A DNA stretch of 53,604 nucleotides from Burkholderiales bacterium 70-64 (GCA_001898645.1 MKUQ01000050.1:34139-87742); one strand, 5' to 3'. Shown: positions 26,469-37,991, numbered from the stretch's first letter. The notes: generated by a model from the letters alone, not told the origin. Numbers and translations are program-made.

Positions 26469-28619
26469 CTATGAATCGGCCGGCGGCGGTTCCCGCGGCT
26501 CGGCGAGCGGGGCCTCATCGAGCGCGCGGCGCAGCATGCGGGCCAGCTGGTCGATGCGATAGGGCTTGGAGAGCAGCTCGACGCGGCGATCGAGCGCCTC
26601 GCGCAGCGGCAGCGCGTCGGGTGCATAGCCCGATGCGAACACCACGCGCAGGCCGGGGCGCAGCGCGAGCGCTTCCCGTGCAAGCGCCGGGCCGTTCACG
26701 TCGCCGCGCAGCACGATGTCGCTGAACAGCAGGTCGATGTCGCGTTCCCTCTCGAGCAGCGCGAGCGCGTGCGGCGCATCGGGCGCCTGCAGGACCCGGT
26801 AGCCGAGCCGGCGCAGGAAGGCGACGGCGACCTCGCGCACGCCCTCGTCGTCTTCCACCACCAGTATCGTTTCGTTGCCGCCGCGGTACCCGGCATCGGC
26901 GTGCCCCGCGACGCGGTGCGCCCCGGCCTGCTCGTCGGTGGGCAGGTAGAGCCGGATGCTGGTGCCCACGCCCGGCTCGCTCTGCACCTGGATGTGGCCG
27001 CCCGACTGCTTGACGAAGCCGTAGACGAGGCTCAGGCCCAGGCCGCTGCCCTTGCCGCTTTCCTTGGTGGTGAAGAACGGCTCGAAGGCGCGCGCACGCA
27101 CGTCGGGCGGCATGCCGGTGCCGGTGTCGGTGACCGCGATCATCACGTAGCGGCCCGGAGCCGGGCCGTCCTCGCGCGCGGCGAAGCCGGCGTCGAGCAC
27201 CTCCGCGCGCGCCTCGAGGGTGAGCAGCCCGCCGTCGGGCATCGCGTCGCGCGCGTTGACCGCGAGGTTGAGCAGCGCCGTATCGAGCATGCCCGGGTCG
27301 GCCTTGATCGAGGGCAATCCGTCGCCGACGCGCGCCTGCACGTCGATGTGCGCGCCCAGCGTGCGGCGCAGGATGTCGGCCAGCCACACCAGCAGCTGGC
27401 GCACCTCGATCGCCCGCGGCTGCAGCGTCTGGCGCCGCGAGAAGGCGAGCAGCTTGCGGGTGAGATCGGCCCCGCGCCCGGTGGCGCGCAGCGCCGCCTT
27501 GACCAGCCGTGCCGACAGCGCGTCGACCGCCACCCGCTCCTCGAGGATCTGCAGATTGCCCGAGACCACCGTGAGCAGGTTGTTGAAGTCGTGCGCCACC
27601 CCGCCGGTGAGCTGGCCGAGCGCCTCGAGCCGCTGCGCCTGGAACAGCTGCTGCTCGGTGCGCTCGCGCTGCAGCGCCGCGCCCAGGATGTTGGCGAGCG
27701 CCTGGAGGAAGTTCGCGTCGTCGCGCGTGAAGCTGCGCGTGTGGCGGGCGCCGGCCACCAGGGCTCCCGGGCAGAAGTCCTCGCCGGGGATCGCGCACAG
27801 CATCGCCCCCTGCAGCGGGGGTTCGGCGGATTCGCCGCCCGCGTCGTCCCGCTCCGACTCGCCCAGCACTACCGGCTGGTCGGTCGATCCGGCTGGCGTC
27901 GCGCAATAGCCGTCGAGCCGCGACACGATGGCCGTGCGCATGTCGTCGTCGAAACCCAGGCTCGCGCCGATCTGGAACGGTGCGCCGGCGTGCTCGCGCC
28001 GGGCCACCAGCGCGCAGCCGACGCCGAGATGGCGCCCGACCAGCCGGCAGGCCTCCTGCTGGATCAGATCGAGGTCCTTGCTCGCCAGCGCCAGGCGTCC
28101 GAAGTCGGCCACGGCGTTGGACTGGCGCGCGCGCGCGAGCAGGTCCTGGGTGCGCCGCAGGTCGCTCACGTCGCGAATGGCTGCGCACACCATCGCCGTC
28201 GCGCCATGGCGAAACGGGCTCAGCCCGATCTCGACCGGGAACTCGTGGCCGTCGGCGCGCTGCGCCCACAGCGCGAGGTTCATGCCCATCGGGCGCGACT
28301 CGGGGCGGGCGGCGTAGACGCTGCGATGGCGCCGGTGGTCGTCGCGGAAGCGGGGCGGGATCAGGTGCTCGATCGGCCGGCCGACCAGCTCGTCGACGCG
28401 GTGGCCGAACAGGATCTCGCTCTGCCGGTTGGCCAGCCGGATCAGGCCCTGGTCGTCCACCACCAGCAGAGCGTCCGACGCGCTCTGGAAGATCTGCTCG
28501 AACAGCTGCGGATCGGCATGGGATGCCGGACCTGCGGGCGCAACGGGCGCCGCGTCGGCGGCCGGCGGCAGGGTGTCCGGCGGTGCGGCGGCCGCAGGCG
28601 CGGGGTCCGGGTGCTCCAC
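26469..28619 (-). CDS. Soluble hybrid histidine kinase (PAS-GAF-HK-REC)
   Basis: 716 residues with no transmembrane segment. Order: low-complexity Pro/Ala N-terminus, PAS domain (about 40-150, [20 protein letters not shown]), GAF domain (about 180-330), phosphoacceptor H-box [12 protein letters not shown] box [11 protein letters not shown] boxes DTGTGM and [11 protein letters not shown], and a C-terminal receiver ([14 protein letters not shown], phospho-Asp in LFSDIVLRG). The signal is unknown; PAS plus GAF suits redox, small-molecule or oxygen input. It is encoded 10 nt after the response regulator gene and probably phosphorylates it. Confidence 0.9.
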   Translation of the reverse strand: MEHPDPAPAAAAPPDTLPPAADAAPVAPAGPASHADPQLFEQIFQSASDALLVVDDQGLIRLANRQSEILFGHRVDELVGRPIEHLIPPRFRDDHRRHRSVYAARPESRPMGMNLALWAQRADGHEFPVEIGLSPFRHGATAMVCAAIRDVSDLRRTQDLLARARQSNAVADFGRLALASKDLDLIQQEACRLVGRHLGVGCALVARREHAGAPFQIGASLGFDDDMRTAIVSRLDGYCATPAGSTDQPVVLGESERDDAGGESAEPPLQGAMLCAIPGEDFCPGALVAGARHTRSFTRDDANFLQALANILGAALQRERTEQQLFQAQRLEALGQLTGGVAHDFNNLLTVVSGNLQILEERVAVDALSARLVKAALRATGRGADLTRKLLAFSRRQTLQPRAIEVRQLLVWLADILRRTLGAHIDVQARVGDGLPSIKADPGMLDTALLNLAVNARDAMPDGGLLTLEARAEVLDAGFAAREDGPAPGRYVMIAVTDTGTGMPPDVRARAFEPFFTTKESGKGSGLGLSLVYGFVKQSGGHIQVQSEPGVGTSIRLYLPTDEQAGAHRVAGHADAGYRGGNETILVVEDDEGVREVAVAFLRRLGYRVLQAPDAPHALALLERERDIDLLFSDIVLRGDVNGPALAREALALRPGLRVVFASGYAPDALPLREALDRRVELLSKPYRIDQLARMLRRALDEAPLAEPREPPPADS

Positions 28620-28629
28620 GGGCGGCCGC

Positions 28630-29349
28630 CTAGGCGCGCGAGACGCGCGGTGCGAAGAGGTAGCCGACGCCGCGCACCGACTTGATCAGCTCGGGGTCGG
28701 AGGGATCGCGCTCGATCTTGCGGCGCAGGCGCCCGACCTGCACGTCGATGGCCCGGTCGAACGGCCCGGCCTCGCGGCGATGCATGATCTCCATCAGCCG
28801 GTCGCGCGAGAGCACGCGGTTGGGATGGCGCACGAAGGCCGTGAGCAGGTCGAACTCGCCGGTGGTCAGCGTCACGTCGCTGCCGTCGGGGGCGGTGAGC
28901 GAGCGCGCCGAGAGGTCGATGTGCCAGCCCGCGAACTCCAGGCGCTCGGCCGCATCGAGCGCCTTGGCGGCGGGGCCTTCGCCGCGCACGCGGCGCAGCA
29001 CGCTGCGGATGCGCGCGACCAGCTCGCGCAGCTCGAAGGGCTTGGCGACGTAGTCGTCGGCGCCCAGCTCCAGGCCGATGATGCGATCGACCGGCTGGCC
29101 GCGGCCGGTGACGATGATGATGCCGGGCGCGTGCGCCTGCTCGCGCAGCTCGCGCGCCAGCGTCAGTCCGTCCTCGCCGGGCAGTCCGAGGTCGAGCAGG
29201 ACCAGGTCGACCGGCGTGTGCGCCAGCGCTGCGCGCATCGATGCACCGTCGGCGGCCAGGGCCACCTCGTAGCCGAAGCCGCTCAGGTAGTCCGAGAGCA
29301 GGTCGCGAATGCCCTCTTCGTCGTCGACGACCAGAATCCGTTCTGCCAT
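28630..29349 (-). CDS. OmpR-family response regulator
   Basis: 239 residues. Receiver domain (ILVVDDEEGIRDLLSDYL; phospho-Asp in LVLLDLGLPG; Lys in AKPFELREL) and a winged-helix DNA-binding domain (LTTGEFDLLTAFVRHPNRVLSR, RRKIERDPSDPELIKSVRGVGY). The ATG at 29349 begins the receiver directly. It sits 19 nt after the class II ribonucleotide reductase gene and 10 nt before the kinase gene, so all three may be one transcript. Targets are unknown; the CGTTAC repeat at 25524-25539 is a candidate. Confidence 0.93.
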   Translation of the reverse strand: MAERILVVDDEEGIRDLLSDYLSGFGYEVALAADGASMRAALAHTPVDLVLLDLGLPGEDGLTLARELREQAHAPGIIIVTGRGQPVDRIIGLELGADDYVAKPFELRELVARIRSVLRRVRGEGPAAKALDAAERLEFAGWHIDLSARSLTAPDGSDVTLTTGEFDLLTAFVRHPNRVLSRDRLMEIMHRREAGPFDRAIDVQVGRLRRKIERDPSDPELIKSVRGVGYLFAPRVSRA

Positions 29350-29368
29350 GCGCGTCAGGAGAGGGCGC

Positions 29369-32251
29369 TCAGCCGCATTCGCCCTGGTGCCCGCAGGCGG
29401 TGCAGAACATGCAGCCATCGCGCTTGATGTACGCATGGGTGCCGCAGGCGGGGCAGGGCTGGCCGGCGATCAGCGGCGCCGCGGTGCCCTGCGGCGCCGA
29501 CTCGCCGTCGGGCAGGGCGAGCGCGCCGGCGCCGCCCACCGCGTGGCCTTCGTCGTCGAGCAGGCCGAGCACCTTGAAGCGGTGCAGCAGCAGCGCAGCC
29601 ACGTAGGCCACCGTGCTCGGCCAGATCTGCTGGCGGGCCTCGCCGGGCACCGGCGCCCAGAACGAGCCGTTGAGCTCGCCGAAGCTGAGCAGCTTGCGCA
29701 GCTTCAGGCCGATCCAGTTGACGTCGATGACGTACATGTCGATCGACAGCAGCTTGCACAGCCCGTCGAGCACGCGCGGATAGTCGCCCGAGAGCCAGAT
29801 CGAGTACGGCCGCCGCGTGCCGTCGGGCAGCTGCAGCTCCTTCAGGCCGAGCACGAAGTCGTCGCCGGTGGCCGCGTTGCTGACGTCGGCCGTCCACGAC
29901 AGGGTGCCCAGCGGGCCCGACTTCGGCTCCTTGCGGAACATCATCGCGTCGAGCATCGGCGTGGGCTGCTCGTCGAGCGCCTCGAACACGCCGAGCTCCT
30001 CGCAGCGATAGCGCACGATCTCGGCGAAGCCGGCCACGATGCCGGGGGTCCAGCGGACCTCGCCGGTCGGCGGGAAGGGCATCTGCAGGGGCTGCTCGTC
30101 GCGCGTGAGCGCCAGTGCGTCGAGCTTGAGCTTGAGCCAGCCGCGGTCGTTCGAGCGCATGTCCATCGACAGCGCCTTGGCGATCGCGCCCAGGCCGCGC
30201 GGCTGCTCGTTGCCGTTGACCCAGGTCTCGAACGGCACGCTGCGCAGCCTGCCGTCGGGGCGGGCATACGACTCCTCGGTCTGGCCGATGAAGATGCAGA
30301 ACGAGGCGCGCCGGTCGAGCGGCTCGACCATGTACGAGTAGGCCATGTTGCCGTCGGCCAGCTTGGGACGGCTCGGCCAGCGCAGCGACGACAGTGCCGG
30401 CTGCGGGATGCGCTCCAGGCGCAGGCGCCGGTCGGGCTCGTACTGCAGGTCCTGGGGCTGCTGGGCCGAGGAGGCCGGGCCGGAAACGCTGAGCACCGAG
30501 CCGATGACCGAGTTCGGGCGGTAGGTGGTGATGCCCTTGAGGCCGGCGCGCCAGGCTTCGAGATAGAGCGACTTGAACTCTTCGTAGGGATAGTCTTCGG
30601 CGACGTTGACGGTCTTGCTGATCGCCGAATCGATGTACGGCTGCACGGTCGCGCTCATGCGCATGTGGTCGAGCGCCGAGATCTGCATCGCCGAGACGAA
30701 GTAGTCGGGCAGGGCATTGACGTCGTGGCCGAGGTGGCGCCACAGGCGGTAGGCGAAGTCCTCGACCTCGTACTCCTGCTTGCTGCCGTCGGGCATGCGC
30801 TTGCGCCGGGTGTAGGTCCAGGAGAAGGCGGGCTCGATGCCTCCCGAGGCGTTGCCGGCGAAGGCGATGGAGATCGTGCCGGTGGGCGCGATCGACAGCA
30901 GGTGCGAGTTGCGGATACCGTGCTGGCGGATGCGCTCGCGCAGCGTCTCGGGCAGGCGCGCGGCGGCGTGCGGCTGGGCGAGATAGGCTTCGGCGTCGAA
31001 GAGCGGGAACGCCCCGCGCTCCTGGGCCAGCGCCACCGAAGCCTCGTAGGCGACGTCGCGCATGGTCTGCGCAATGGCGGCGGCGAAGGCGCGCCCGGCC
31101 TCGCTGTCGTAGCGCAGCTTCATCATGGTGAGCGCGTTGCCCAGGCCGGTGAAGCCCAGCCCGATGCGGCGCTTGGACTGCGCTTCGCGCTCCTGCGCCT
31201 GCAGCGGCCACATGGTGAGGTCGAGCACGTTGTCCAGGGCGCGCACCGAGATCGTCACCGCGCGGCGGAAGCGCTCGTAGTCGAACGAGGGCGCGTCGCC
31301 GAACGGGTCGGCGATGAAGCGGGTGAGGTTCATGCTGCCGAGGTCGCAGCAGCCGTAGGGCGGCAGGAACTGCTCGCCGCACGGGTTGCTGGCGGCGATG
31401 GCTTCGCAGTACGAGAGGTTGTTGTCCTGGTTGACGCGGTCGATGAAGATCACGCCCGGCTCGGCGTGATCGTACGTCGAGTGCATGATCTGGTCCCACA
31501 GATCGCGCGCGCGCACCGTGCGGTAGATCCAGGCGCCGTCGGCGTTCTGGCCGGCGCCGTTGTCGTCGAAGGGCTGCACCGCGTGGACCAGCTGGAACGA
31601 GCCGTCGCTCTCCACGGCGCGCATGAACTCGTGGGTAACGGCGACCGACATGTTGAAGTTCGTCAGCGAGCCGTCGTTCTTGGCGTTGATGAACTCCTCG
31701 ACGTCGGGGTGGTCGACGCGCATCACGCCCATCTGCGCGCCGCGCCGCGACCCGGCCGACTCGAGCGTCTCGCACGACTTGTCGAACACACGCATGTACG
31801 AGACCGGGCCCGAGGCGCGCGACAGCGTGCCCTTGACCAGCGCGCCGCGCGGCCGGATGCTGGAGAAGTCGTAGCCCACCCCGCCGCCGCGGCGCATGGT
31901 CTCGGCGGCCTCCTGCAGCGCGGCGTAGATGCCGGGCGTGCCCTGCGCGTCGTGACCCCAGACCGCATCCCCGATGGGCTGCACGAAGCAGTTGATCAGG
32001 GTGGCCCGGATGTCGGTGCCGGCGGCCGAGTTGATGCGCCCGGCCGGCACGAAGCCGTTCTCCATTGCCCACAGGAACTCGGCCTGCCAGTGCTCGCGCC
32101 GCGCCTCGGCCTCCACCGACGCCAGGGCGCGCGCCACGCGCACCCGCACCTCGTGGGCGCTCGACTCGTCGCCCTTGGCGTATTTCTCGCGAAGCACGTC
32201 GATCGTGACTTCCTGTTCGGGGAGGGCGGCGAGCAGGTCTTCGATTTTCAT
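29369..32251 (-). CDS. nrdJ: Adenosylcobalamin-dependent (class II) ribonucleotide reductase
   Basis: 960 residues. It reduces ribonucleotides to deoxyribonucleotides using coenzyme B12 and so works with or without oxygen. Glycyl/thiyl-radical fold with active-site N-x-C-x-E in NPCGEQ (about residue 290), redox cysteine in LINCFVQP (about 87), AGRINSAAG and the phosphate loop [10 protein letters not shown]; a C-terminal zinc ribbon (CPACG...CTACG) is complete. No ATP-cone is evident at the N-terminus. Start ATG 32251. The 182-bp gap to the divergent ftsH-like gene shows no cobalamin riboswitch or clear NrdR box. Two-component genes follow directly downstream. Confidence 0.95.
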   Translation of the reverse strand: MKIEDLLAALPEQEVTIDVLREKYAKGDESSAHEVRVRVARALASVEAEARREHWQAEFLWAMENGFVPAGRINSAAGTDIRATLINCFVQPIGDAVWGHDAQGTPGIYAALQEAAETMRRGGGVGYDFSSIRPRGALVKGTLSRASGPVSYMRVFDKSCETLESAGSRRGAQMGVMRVDHPDVEEFINAKNDGSLTNFNMSVAVTHEFMRAVESDGSFQLVHAVQPFDDNGAGQNADGAWIYRTVRARDLWDQIMHSTYDHAEPGVIFIDRVNQDNNLSYCEAIAASNPCGEQFLPPYGCCDLGSMNLTRFIADPFGDAPSFDYERFRRAVTISVRALDNVLDLTMWPLQAQEREAQSKRRIGLGFTGLGNALTMMKLRYDSEAGRAFAAAIAQTMRDVAYEASVALAQERGAFPLFDAEAYLAQPHAAARLPETLRERIRQHGIRNSHLLSIAPTGTISIAFAGNASGGIEPAFSWTYTRRKRMPDGSKQEYEVEDFAYRLWRHLGHDVNALPDYFVSAMQISALDHMRMSATVQPYIDSAISKTVNVAEDYPYEEFKSLYLEAWRAGLKGITTYRPNSVIGSVLSVSGPASSAQQPQDLQYEPDRRLRLERIPQPALSSLRWPSRPKLADGNMAYSYMVEPLDRRASFCIFIGQTEESYARPDGRLRSVPFETWVNGNEQPRGLGAIAKALSMDMRSNDRGWLKLKLDALALTRDEQPLQMPFPPTGEVRWTPGIVAGFAEIVRYRCEELGVFEALDEQPTPMLDAMMFRKEPKSGPLGTLSWTADVSNAATGDDFVLGLKELQLPDGTRRPYSIWLSGDYPRVLDGLCKLLSIDMYVIDVNWIGLKLRKLLSFGELNGSFWAPVPGEARQQIWPSTVAYVAALLLHRFKVLGLLDDEGHAVGGAGALALPDGESAPQGTAAPLIAGQPCPACGTHAYIKRDGCMFCTACGHQGECG

Positions 32252-32433
32252 CGGCGGGGTTTCCGGAGCGTCGGACGGCGGTGGGAAGCGGGCCGGGCAG
32301 GCACCGCGAGAGTATCCGGAATTCTATCTCCGTTCCATCCCCGCACGGGCAGGTGCGGAAACCGGCCGGCGCGGAAATCGAGACAGCGTCGACAGACTGG
32401 GCGAGAATGCGGCTTCCCGGGAGCCCAGCGCCC

Positions 32434-34284
32434 ATGCCGATGCCAACGCCCAAGCAGGTCCAGTGGAACGTCTGGTACGTGGTCATCGCGATCATCGCGA
32501 TGATCGCCATCAACGACGTATTGCGCGCCTGGCGCCAGGTCGAGCCGCTCGCCTACAGCGACTTCCTCACCCAGCTCGACGCCGGCAACATCGAAGAGAT
32601 CAGCGTCTCGGCCGACCGCATCGTGGGCACCTTCAAGCACCCGCAGAACGGGCGCAGCCAGTTCGTCACCGTGCGCATCGACCCGGCGCTGGCCGACAGC
32701 CTGGAGCAGCACCACGTCAAGTTTCGCGGCGTCGTCGAGAGCACGCTGCTGCGCGACATCCTCGGCTGGGTGATCCCGGCGGCGATCTTCTTCGGGCTGT
32801 GGATGTTCCTCATGCGCCGCTTCGCCGAGCGTAGCGGCCTCGGCCCGGGCGGCGGCCTGATGTCGATCGGGCGCAGCAAGGCCAAGGTCTACGTCGAGAC
32901 CGGGGTGCGCGTCACCTTCGCCGACGTCGCCGGCGTGGACGAGGCCAAGGAAGAGCTGCGCGAGGTGGTCGGCTTCCTCAAGGATCCCGGCCGCTACGGG
33001 CGGCTGGGCGCCCGGCTGCCCAAGGGCATCCTGCTGATCGGCCCGCCGGGCACCGGCAAGACGCTGCTGGCGCGCGCCGTGGCCGGCGAGGCAGGGGTGC
33101 CGTTCTTCTCGATCAACGGCTCGGAGTTCGTCGAGATGTTCGTCGGCGTGGGCGCGGCGCGCGTGCGCGACCTGTTCGAGCAGGCGCGCCAGAAGGCGCC
33201 GGCGATCATCTTCATCGACGAGATCGATGCGCTGGGCCGCGCCCGCGGCGCCTTCGGCGGCCTCGGCGGACACGACGAGAAGGAGCAGACGCTCAACCAG
33301 CTGCTGGCCGAGCTCGACGGCTTCGACCCGAGCAAGGGGGTGGTGCTGCTGGCCGCGACCAACCGCCCCGAGGTGCTCGACCCGGCGCTGCTGCGCGCCG
33401 GCCGCTTCGACCGGCAGGTGCTGGTCGACCGGCCCGACCGCGTCGGCCGGGTGCAGATCCTGGGGGTGCACCTGAAGAAGGTGCAGCTCGCCGCCGATGT
33501 CGACCCCGAGAAGATCGCCGCGCTCACCCCGGGGTTCTCGGGGGCCGACCTGGCCAACCTGGTCAACGAGGCGGCGCTGCTGGCCACGCGGCGCGGCCGC
33601 TCCGCGGTGGCCCTGGAAGACTTCACCGGCGCCGTCGAGCGCATCGTGGCCGGCCTCGAGAAGAAGAACCGCCTGCTCAATCCGGAGGAGCGGCGCATCG
33701 TCGCGCACCACGAGATGGGCCACGCGCTGGTGGCCGCAGCGCTGACCGGCGGCGACGTGGTGCACAAGGTGTCGATCATCCCGCGCGGCGTGGGCGCGCT
33801 CGGCTACACCATCCAGCGTCCCATCGAGGACCGGTTCCTCATGCAGCGCGACGAGCTGATGAACAAGATGGCGGTGCTGCTCGGCGGGCGCGCGGCCGAG
33901 ATGCTGATCTTCGGCAAGGCTTCCACCGGTGCCGCCGACGACCTGGTCAAGGTGACCGACATCGCGCGCACGATGGTCACGCAGTACGGCATGGAGCCGT
34001 CGCTCGGCCAGCTGGTGTACGAGCCGGCGCGCCCCTCGTTGCTCGGCAGCCCGCAGTGGCCCGAGCAGCCGCCGCGCTATTCCGAGCAGACCGCGCAGCG
34101 CATCGACGCCGCCGTGCGCGACCTCGTGGCGCATGCCTTCGATCTCAGCCTCTCGATCCTGCGCGCCCAGCGCCGGCGGCTGGAGACGGGCGCCGCGCGC
34201 CTGCTCGAGCGCGAGACGCTCAGCGAGGACGATCTGCACGTCCTTTTCGACGAGGTTCCTCCCGATGACCCGGCTCGCGCCTGA
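32434..34284 (+). CDS. FtsH-like ATP-dependent membrane metalloprotease (second copy type)
   Basis: About 616 residues. Two transmembrane helices flank a small periplasmic domain ([12 protein letters not shown] near residue 14, then [14 protein letters not shown] near 110). The AAA domain has Walker A GPPGTGKT (about 204-211), Walker [12 protein letters not shown] and second-region [19 protein letters not shown]; the zinc protease motif HEMGH starts near residue 426. It is catalytically complete. The location away from rrmJ/folP and the fusion to a Lon-like gene suggest it is an accessory FtsH rather than the housekeeping one. The start is uncertain (32407, 32434 or 32440). It overlaps the next gene by 20 nt. 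Confidence 0.88.
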   Translation: MPMPTPKQVQWNVWYVVIAIIAMIAINDVLRAWRQVEPLAYSDFLTQLDAGNIEEISVSADRIVGTFKHPQNGRSQFVTVRIDPALADSLEQHHVKFRGVVESTLLRDILGWVIPAAIFFGLWMFLMRRFAERSGLGPGGGLMSIGRSKAKVYVETGVRVTFADVAGVDEAKEELREVVGFLKDPGRYGRLGARLPKGILLIGPPGTGKTLLARAVAGEAGVPFFSINGSEFVEMFVGVGAARVRDLFEQARQKAPAIIFIDEIDALGRARGAFGGLGGHDEKEQTLNQLLAELDGFDPSKGVVLLAATNRPEVLDPALLRAGRFDRQVLVDRPDRVGRVQILGVHLKKVQLAADVDPEKIAALTPGFSGADLANLVNEAALLATRRGRSAVALEDFTGAVERIVAGLEKKNRLLNPEERRIVAHHEMGHALVAAALTGGDVVHKVSIIPRGVGALGYTIQRPIEDRFLMQRDELMNKMAVLLGGRAAEMLIFGKASTGAADDLVKVTDIARTMVTQYGMEPSLGQLVYEPARPSLLGSPQWPEQPPRYSEQTAQRIDAAVRDLVAHAFDLSLSILRAQRRRLETGAARLLERETLSEDDLHVLFDEVPPDDPARA

Positions 34285-36631
34285 GCAGCTGGCCCGGCGC
34301 TGGCCGGCACAGGCCTTCGATTTCGAAACCACCGCCTCGCTCGCCCCGCTCGAGGGCACGCCCGGCCAGCAGCGTGCCCTCGAGGCGCTCGATCTCGCCC
34401 TGGGCGTCGTGCAGCCCGGCTACAACCTGTTCGTGCTGGGCGCTCCCGAGACCGGGCGCTTCGCGGCGACCCTGCGCCGGGTGCAGGAGCTGGCCGGCGC
34501 GGCCGCGCCGCCCGACCGCTGGTGCTACGTCAACAACTTCCGCGATCCGACGCGCCCGATCGCGCTGCGGCTGCCGGGCGCGATCGCCGTGCGGCTGCGC
34601 GACGACATGCAGCAGCTGGTCGAGGAGCTGCGCACCGCCATCCCGGCAGTGCTCGAGAGCGACGACTACCGCTCGCGCGTCGAGCAGATCGACGCCCATT
34701 TCGCCTCGCTGCAGGAGCAGGCCTTCGGCGAGCTGGTCGAAGAGGCGCAGGGCCAGGGCATCGTGCTGCTGCGCACGCCGGCGGGTTTCTCGTTCGCGCC
34801 CGCGCGCGGCGGCGAGGTCATGCCGCAGGAAGAGTTCGAGAAGCTGCCCGACCCCGAGAAGGAGCGCATCGCCCAGGCCATCCGTGCCCTGCAGGAGAAG
34901 CTGCAGCGCATCCTGCGCCAGGCCGTGGGCTGGCGGCGCTCGCACCACGACGAGATGAAGCGGCTGAACCGCGAGGTCACCACCTTCGCCGTCGGCAACT
35001 TGGTCGACGACCTGGTGCGCAAGTACGTCGCGTTGCCGGGCGTGGTCGCCTACCTGCAGGAAGTGGCGCGCGACGTGGTCGAGAACGCCGACATCTTCCG
35101 CGCCGGCGCCGAGGGCGGCCAGGCCCAGCCGATGCAGGCCGACGAGCTGCCGCCGCTGCGCCGCTACCGGATCAACCTGCTGGTCGAGGACGACGGTGCC
35201 GGAGCGCCGGTGGTGAGCGAGGAGAACCCGACCTGCCAGAACCTGGTCGGACGCATCGAGCACGTGGCCCGCTTCGGCGCGCTGATGACCGACTTCGCCC
35301 TCATCCGCGGCGGCGCCCTGCATCGCGCCAACGGCGGCTACCTGCTGCTCGACCTGCGCAAGCTGCTGATGGCGCCGTTCTCGTGGGAGGCGCTCAAGCG
35401 TGCGCTGCTCGCGCGCGAGATCCGCATCGAGTCGCCGGCCCAGCAGTACGGGCTGGCGAGCGCGGTCTCGCTCGAGCCCCAGCCGATCCCGCTCGACGTC
35501 AAGGTGGTGCTGTTCGGCGACCGGCTGCATCACGCGCTGTTGCAGGCCTGGGACCCGGAGTTCGTCGAGCTGTTCAAGGTCGATGCCGATTTCGAGGACG
35601 ACATCGCGATCGACGACGGCGCGCTGCCGACCTACGCGCGCCTGGTCGCGACGCTGACCAGGGAGGCCGGCGTGCCGCCCCTCGAGCGCGAAGCGGTGGC
35701 GCGCGTGATCGAGTACGCCGCGCGCGAGGCCGGCGACCGCGAGCGCCTCACGCTGCACGTGCGCCGGCTGCGCGACCTGCTCGCCGAGGCCGCCTGGCAG
35801 GGGCGGCGGGCCGGGCGCACCGTCGTCTCGCGCGCCGACGTGCAGGCGGCGCTCGATGCGCGGCGCGAGCGCGGCGGGCGGCTGCGCCGGCGCCTGCAGG
35901 AGCAGATCCTGCAGGGCACGATCGTGATCGACACGCAGGGAGCCGAGGCCGGCCAAGTCAACGGGCTGTCGGTCTACGTGCTGGGCGAGACGTCGTTCGC
36001 CCAGCCCACCCGCATCACCGCCACCACCCGCATCGGCGAGGGCAGCCTGATCGACATCCAGCGCGAGGCTTCGCTGTCGGGGGCCATCCACTCCAAGGGG
36101 GTGATGATCCTCGCGGCCTTCCTCGCCGCGCGCTACGCCGCGCGCCAGCCGTTCGCGCTCAATGCCAGCCTGGCGTTCGAGCAGACCTACGGCCCGGTCG
36201 ACGGCGACAGCGCCTCGCTCGCCGAGCTGTGCGCGATCCTGTCCTCGCTGGCCGATCTGGCCATCGACCAGTCGTGGGCGGTCACCGGCTCGGTCGACCA
36301 GCGCGGCACCGTGCAGGCCATCGGCGCGGTCAACGAGAAGATCGAGGGATTCTTCGACGTGTGCACGGCACGCGGCCTCGACGGCCGCCACGGAGTGCTG
36401 ATCCCGGCCACCAACGTGCGCCATCTGATGCTGCGCGAGGACGTGGTCGAGGCGGTGCGCGCGGGCAGGTTCGCGGTCCATGCCGTGGCCACGGTCGACG
36501 AGGCGCTGCGCCTGCTCACCGGCCGCGACGACGTCGACGCCGCCGTGCGCGCGCGGCTCGCCCAGTACGGCAAGCTGCGCGAGAAGCAGCTCCTGGCGCT
36601 GCCCGCGCGCGAGCGGCGCCGGCGGCGCTGA
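34265..36631 (+). CDS. Lon-like protease with AAA-type N-terminus (COG1067)
   Basis: 788 residues. The P-loop region reads [10 protein letters not shown] (about residues 57-66), a degenerate Walker A with Arg in place of Lys, and a coiled insertion covers about residues 100-250. Later AAA elements follow ([15 protein letters not shown]). The C-terminal Lon S16 protease domain has catalytic Ser in [13 protein letters not shown] (about residue 649) and Lys in [11 protein letters not shown] (about 692), 43 apart as in E. coli Lon Ser679/Lys722. The start ATG lies inside the ftsH-like gene (20-nt overlap), so translation is likely coupled. This is not the housekeeping Lon. Confidence 0.88.
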   Translation: MTRLAPEQLARRWPAQAFDFETTASLAPLEGTPGQQRALEALDLALGVVQPGYNLFVLGAPETGRFAATLRRVQELAGAAAPPDRWCYVNNFRDPTRPIALRLPGAIAVRLRDDMQQLVEELRTAIPAVLESDDYRSRVEQIDAHFASLQEQAFGELVEEAQGQGIVLLRTPAGFSFAPARGGEVMPQEEFEKLPDPEKERIAQAIRALQEKLQRILRQAVGWRRSHHDEMKRLNREVTTFAVGNLVDDLVRKYVALPGVVAYLQEVARDVVENADIFRAGAEGGQAQPMQADELPPLRRYRINLLVEDDGAGAPVVSEENPTCQNLVGRIEHVARFGALMTDFALIRGGALHRANGGYLLLDLRKLLMAPFSWEALKRALLAREIRIESPAQQYGLASAVSLEPQPIPLDVKVVLFGDRLHHALLQAWDPEFVELFKVDADFEDDIAIDDGALPTYARLVATLTREAGVPPLEREAVARVIEYAAREAGDRERLTLHVRRLRDLLAEAAWQGRRAGRTVVSRADVQAALDARRERGGRLRRRLQEQILQGTIVIDTQGAEAGQVNGLSVYVLGETSFAQPTRITATTRIGEGSLIDIQREASLSGAIHSKGVMILAAFLAARYAARQPFALNASLAFEQTYGPVDGDSASLAELCAILSSLADLAIDQSWAVTGSVDQRGTVQAIGAVNEKIEGFFDVCTARGLDGRHGVLIPATNVRHLMLREDVVEAVRAGRFAVHAVATVDEALRLLTGRDDVDAAVRARLAQYGKLREKQLLALPARERRRRR

Positions 36632-36645
36632 ACGGAGCGCGGGCA

Positions 36646-37449
36646 ATGAATACCGAGGCGGCCGCCGCGCGCATCTGGATCGCGGTCGATGCGCTCGATC
36701 GCTGCAGCGACGCGATCGGGGCGGCGATCCGCCTGGCGCAGGGCCGCATGGTCGAGCTGGCCGGCGTGTTCGTCGAGGACGACGACCTGCTGCGGCTGGC
36801 CGGCTGGCCGGCGGCCACCGAGACCGGCCTGTTCGAGCTCGCCAGCCGCCCCTTCGGCCTGTCCGAAGCCGAGCGCGCGATGCAGGTGCAGGCGGCCGTG
36901 CTGCACCGGCGCCTGGAGGCGCTGGCGCGCGACGTGGGCCTGTCTTCCTCGTTCCGCACGGTGCGCGGCCGCATCGTGCCGCAGGCGCTCAGCCTGGCCG
37001 CATCGGGCGAATCGGTGGTGATGGCCGCCGCCTCCACCAGCGTGCGGCTGCACAGCCGGCGCGCGCCGGTGGCCGCGCGGCCGGTGCTGTGGCTGGTGCC
37101 CGACGATGCGCCGGCGCTGCGGGCGCTGCTCGAGGCGGCGCTGCGCCTCGACCCCGGCGGCACGATCGAGCGCCGGCTGGTGCTGCCCGAAGAGCCGGCG
37201 CGCGCCGCGGCGGTGAGCGCCGAGGCGCGACGGGCGGAGAGCCTGCGATCGGCGGTGCCGCCCGCGGGGACGTCGCAGGGACGCGCGGGCTTGCGCACGG
37301 CCACGGTCTCCGAGCTGCTGGCGCGCGGCGCCGCGGGCGCCCTGGCCGCCGGCGATCTGGTGCTGATGACGCGCGCCGGCGCCCAGGCCGACCCCGAGCG
37401 CGTGCAGCGGCTGCTGCGGCGCGGTGCAGCGCCGCTGGTGCTGGTCTAG
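36646..37449 (+). CDS. Usp-like hypothetical protein in the protease operon
   Basis: 267 residues, no firm family match. The N-terminal half (IWIAVDALDRCSDAIGAAIRLAQGRMVELAGVFVEDDDLL) has the alternating strand-helix look of a universal-stress-protein fold but no G-x2-G-x9-G ATP motif. The C-terminal half contains another alpha/beta segment (VLWLVPDDAPALRALLEAAL...) ending AAPLVLV. It starts 14 nt after the Lon-like gene and is almost certainly cotranscribed. It may be an adaptor or regulator for the two proteases; that is inference from position only. Confidence 0.6.
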   Translation: MNTEAAAARIWIAVDALDRCSDAIGAAIRLAQGRMVELAGVFVEDDDLLRLAGWPAATETGLFELASRPFGLSEAERAMQVQAAVLHRRLEALARDVGLSSSFRTVRGRIVPQALSLAASGESVVMAAASTSVRLHSRRAPVAARPVLWLVPDDAPALRALLEAALRLDPGGTIERRLVLPEEPARAAAVSAEARRAESLRSAVPPAGTSQGRAGLRTATVSELLARGAAGALAAGDLVLMTRAGAQADPERVQRLLRRGAAPLVLV

Positions 37450-37470
37450 GGCCGAGGTACCAGGCGTCTA

Positions 37471-37495
37471 CCCCCGGCGCGCCCGTCCCCGGGGG
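37471..37495. terminator. GC-rich hairpin between convergent genes
   Basis: A 7-bp stem (CCCCCGG at 37471-37477 with CCGGGGG at 37489-37495) with an 11-nt loop sits in the 56-bp gap between the rightward protease operon and the leftward lapA-type gene. No T-run follows on either strand, so it is a weak bidirectional terminator candidate. Confidence 0.4.
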
Positions 37496-37505
37496 CGTGT
37501 CGGCG

Positions 37506-37991
37506 CTACGAGCCTCCGCGTTCGATGCGATCGATGCGTTCGCCCAGCTCGCCCACGAACGCCGACAGCGAATTGCCCTGCTGCTCGATGTCCAGCTTGA
37601 GCTGCCGCTCGAGCGTGTCGAGTCGAGCGCGCAGCGCCGCGTCGAGCTCGGCCTGTCGCTGCCCGAGGCGGGCGAATTCGCCGTCGAGAAAGCCGCGCAG
37701 CTCGGTGAAGCGCGAGGCCTCGGCCTGGTCGGCCAGCGTGCGCTGCGTCTGCAGCTCCTTGCCGTGGCGGCGCGTCTCGAGCAGGCCCGACATCTGCAGG
37801 TACACGATGTAGGCGAGGAACAGCACTGTCACCGCGACCACGAAGCCGAGCATCACGATGCCCAGCGGCGCCTGCACCTGCGCGAAGGCCAGCGACAGCG
37901 TGGTCGGCGCGTTGAGCGCGCCCCAGTTCACCAGCACGAAGGCGGCGAGGACGCCGAAGACCAGAAGGAAGAGCAGCGAGCGCAGCGACAT
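37506..37991 (-). CDS. LapA-domain (DUF1049) membrane protein
   Basis: 161 residues. Two transmembrane helices (SLLFLLVFGVLAAFVLVNW and GIVMLGFVVAVTVLFLAYIV) are followed by a long cytoplasmic coiled coil. This is the LapA/DUF1049 type; in E. coli LapA works with LapB in lipopolysaccharide regulation and FtsH-dependent LpxC turnover. Here the C-terminal coiled coil is longer than usual for LapA. Start ATG 37991 with GGAG 8 nt upstream on the minus strand. No lapB is adjacent. Confidence 0.78.
   Translation of the reverse strand: MSLRSLLFLLVFGVLAAFVLVNWGALNAPTTLSLAFAQVQAPLGIVMLGFVVAVTVLFLAYIVYLQMSGLLETRRHGKELQTQRTLADQAEASRFTELRGFLDGEFARLGQRQAELDAALRARLDTLERQLKLDIEQQGNSLSAFVGELGERIDRIERGGS

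Noticed and set aside
32252-32433. Cobalamin riboswitch upstream of nrdJ
   Set aside because: The gap is only 182 bp with one short hairpin (32341-32358) and no B12-box-like text on the minus strand.
29309-32503. A 1064-codon plus-strand open frame opposite nrdJ
   Set aside because: nrdJ on the other strand has all catalytic motifs; the opposing frame is a GC-driven shadow without any recognisable domain.
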